A stretch of DNA of 64,000 nt, taken from Diphasiastrum complanatum. Lineage: Eukaryota > Streptophyta > Lycopodiopsida > Lycopodiales > Lycopodiaceae. The stretch is from positions 56,067,078 to 56,131,077 of the forward strand of contig CM055103.1 of NCBI GenBank assembly GCA_029204225.1, read 5' to 3'. A program made the translations under genes and the position numbers. Of the stretch, positions 62,048 through 64,000 are shown piece after piece. Position 1 is the stretch's first letter. Each line of letters opens with the position of its first letter. Below the pieces are notes generated by a model. It was not told where the DNA came from, made no database searches, and saw only the letters and a program-made list of their open reading frames with translations.

Positions 62048-62061
62048 TGGTATCAGAGTGG
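62048..62061 (+). other. Primer binding site (initiator tRNA-Met)
   Basis: TGGTATCAGAGTGG matches the 3' end of plant initiator tRNA-Met in complement, the usual minus-strand primer site of copia and many other LTR elements. Confidence 0.85.
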
Positions 62062-62117
62062 GTTCAAATTATCAATTGAATTCATGATTATTACCATTCT
62101 TAGATTGTCCTTTAATC

Positions 62118-63360
62118 ATGCCTTTAATCATGGAAGGTTTAACCTCAGAGATTTGGTTGATCAATAAGTTCAACAATGACGACTTCCACATGTGGAAGTT
62201 CAAGATGAGAATGACACTGATCAGAAAAGAATTAAGGAGATATGTCAATGGTTCGATAGCCAAACTGGCCGAACCTGAAATATTCTCCACGTGGGAAGCA
62301 AAATATGGCAAAGCTTTAGCCATCATATCCTTAAATCTAAAGGATTCACAAATAGCTCATGTAGCTAACTATTCCACTTCCAAATAAGCATGAGTCATTA
62401 TGACCGGTTTGTATGAAACAATAGATGTTACGAATCATCTCTTTCTAAGAAAGAAATTCCTATTGCTCAAGAAATTCATATTATCCGTGAGGGAACTTCG
62501 GTCAGTGATCATTTAAATGAATTCAAACAGTTGCTTGATCAACTAAGTAGTATTACCAGTATCACGGATGAAGATGCTAATATGTCTTCCTCCCTCTTAC
62601 GACAATCTAGTATTGGTCTGAGTTGTCTCTTCAAAAGCTGACATCAAGTTTATTGCAAGAAGAAGTAAGGGCTTATTTTTATTGAATACCAACACAATTG
62701 CCTTGTATTCAAATAAGCAACAGTCCTAGAGGAAGAAGAAATCAAAGGACAAGAAGATAAAAGTTGAGCAAACTGACTCGAACTAGCAACAACATCACGG
62801 TTGACAACAACAAAGGCCGAAGACCAAACTCTTCTGCAAGTATTGCAAGAGAATCAATCACGGCATCAAGGATTGTCGAGTTTTCAAGCACAACGAGGTG
62901 AAGAAGAAGGTGCAGTAGCAAGAAGGAAGTTCTAGTTCTACCAAAAACTCCCATGAAGATCCAACGCTACTGATGATACAAGATCACCGAATTAGAGATC
63001 ACCAGCAATAGTATCTCGATTCAGGTGCTTCTTAGGACATGACTCCATGCAAGTACCTATTCGAAGATCTCACAACATCATATTCGAAGTATATATATAC
63101 TTTAGAGACTCAAGTTCACACAACATCGAAGGCCAAGGATCAATTTGCATCCTCAATTTCTAGATGGTATTTCTAGATTACTTGATGATATATTCTATGT
63201 ACCCAAATTAATAAAGAATTTATTGTCTATCAACAAGATCACAAATCAAGGCTTTAGATCTTTGTTTAATTCTAGACAATGTACCATCATGGATGAAGAA
63301 TCTAATGCAATTTTCTCTACAAATAGAAAAGAAAATTCGTATATCTTGAGTTGTGAATAG
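62118..63360 (+). mobile_element. Copia retrotransposon: gag, protease, pre-integrase (decayed)
   Basis: Gag starts near 62130 (MEGLTSEIWLINKFNNDDFH, MWKFKMRMTLIRKELRRYV). It contains a CCHC zinc knuckle CKYCKRINHGIKDC at about 62837-62878. A degraded protease site reads YLDSGAS near 63013, and a pre-integrase stretch reads ILYVPKLIKNLLSINKI (63145-63360). Stops and frame shifts break all parts. The integrase and RT should lie further right but are not seen before the window ends. Confidence 0.75.
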
Positions 63361-64000
63361 GCACTTTCTACGAATGTGAGTGATTTTGAAGAATAGGACC
63401 TGTAAATTTCAATTTACCCTTGATTAACTTGGTTTTAAACATCAAGGCCAGATCCCTCTTTCATATCTGGCCTTGATTCTTGAAGTCTTAAATTCCCAAG
63501 CTAGACAATAGAAAATTATCTTACATTCAACATGCGATCTTGTGATCTTACAAATGAATTTACATCTTAATTATCCACAAAGAATTAACAATATGTTTTT
63601 TTTTCATCTTCGGATAAGAGTTGCTCTTTGACACAAGCTCAAATATTTGCAATTAGGAATATCTAGGAGCATTGTGCTCCAGATTTGGCTAAACCTTCTT
63701 GTGGATATACAATGTAAACATTGTGAAGTGACCTAAATGCATGTACCTAATAGAAAAAAATCACATTGGCATATACTAATAATCTATTATTATAAAGGGG
63801 CTTGAGTGTTTGACTTACAGCTTTGGTGATAGTCATGGAAGAGCTAAAAGGCTTCTTCTATTTCAACTTTCAAACGACATGCTTCTTTGAAGGTTTTCTC
63901 TTTAATTTAAAATTGTATAAGTATCTCACCGTTTAAATTAAAGGATTAATAAAAATATAAAATATATTTAACCTTCTTAAACAAAGGATTCCTATAAATG
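63361..64000. other. AT-rich end of window without recognised features
   Basis: No copia coding text continues here and no open frame of note is present. The retroelement is interrupted or deleted after the pre-integrase region. Confidence 0.5.

Overview
ORGANISM AND STYLE. This is nuclear DNA from a large-genome plant: long AT-rich introns, copia retrotransposons with plant-type primer sites, a LINE fragment and very long GA/CT microsatellites. The only convincing host gene is a hybrid histidine kinase with a MASE1-type membrane sensor. That combination is known from seed-free plants and algae rather than flowering plants, so I lean to a fern or another seed-free land plant. This is an inference; no species marker is visible.

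LAYOUT. About 2.5-18.7 kb holds the histidine kinase gene (+, six exons, a model of about 1023 codons with no break). Its introns contain microsatellites and a LINE piece. About 19.6-24.5 kb is a nearly complete but decayed copia element with both LTRs, interrupted by a 1.4 kb foldback element. About 26.3-28.3 kb is a second copia element. About 29.7-31.05 kb is a pair of direct repeats. About 31.3-57.0 kb is a cluster of several copies, in both orientations, of one unusual multi-gene transposon, with a gag-like insert at 49.4-50.9 kb. About 57.0-64.0 kb is more copia debris and the 5' end of another copia element.

THE UNUSUAL SYSTEM. Comparing the copies (A 31.35-38.49, C 41.13-47.06, D 47.06-49.32, B 50.94-57.02 kb) gives a consistent gene order: T (transposase-like, DDE-style layout with CxxC), then G1 (convergent with T), then G2 (divergent from G1), then G3 (convergent with G2). 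G2 begins with an unmistakable histone H3 fold whose signature residues look closer to centromeric H3 (CENH3) than to canonical H3. It is followed by a Ulp1/SENP-type (C48) cysteine protease. G1 has a C-terminal stretch with a weak H4-like look. The G1/G2 intergenic region is packed with CACGTG palindromes and a second motif, GCACTTGTGCGC. The outer ends of copies A and C share a terminal sequence (CATTAGRGGAG...TTTGTAAAGAT) with the foldback element inside the first copia. This ties a non-autonomous relative to the large element. Every copy carries nonsense, splice or frame damage, so these are relics, but different copies break different genes.

HOW THE PARTS WORK TOGETHER (inference). T would mobilise the element. 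The histone-like protein and the SUMO-type protease could act on chromatin or centromere targeting, or on escape from silencing. No function for G1 or G3 can be assigned from sequence alone.
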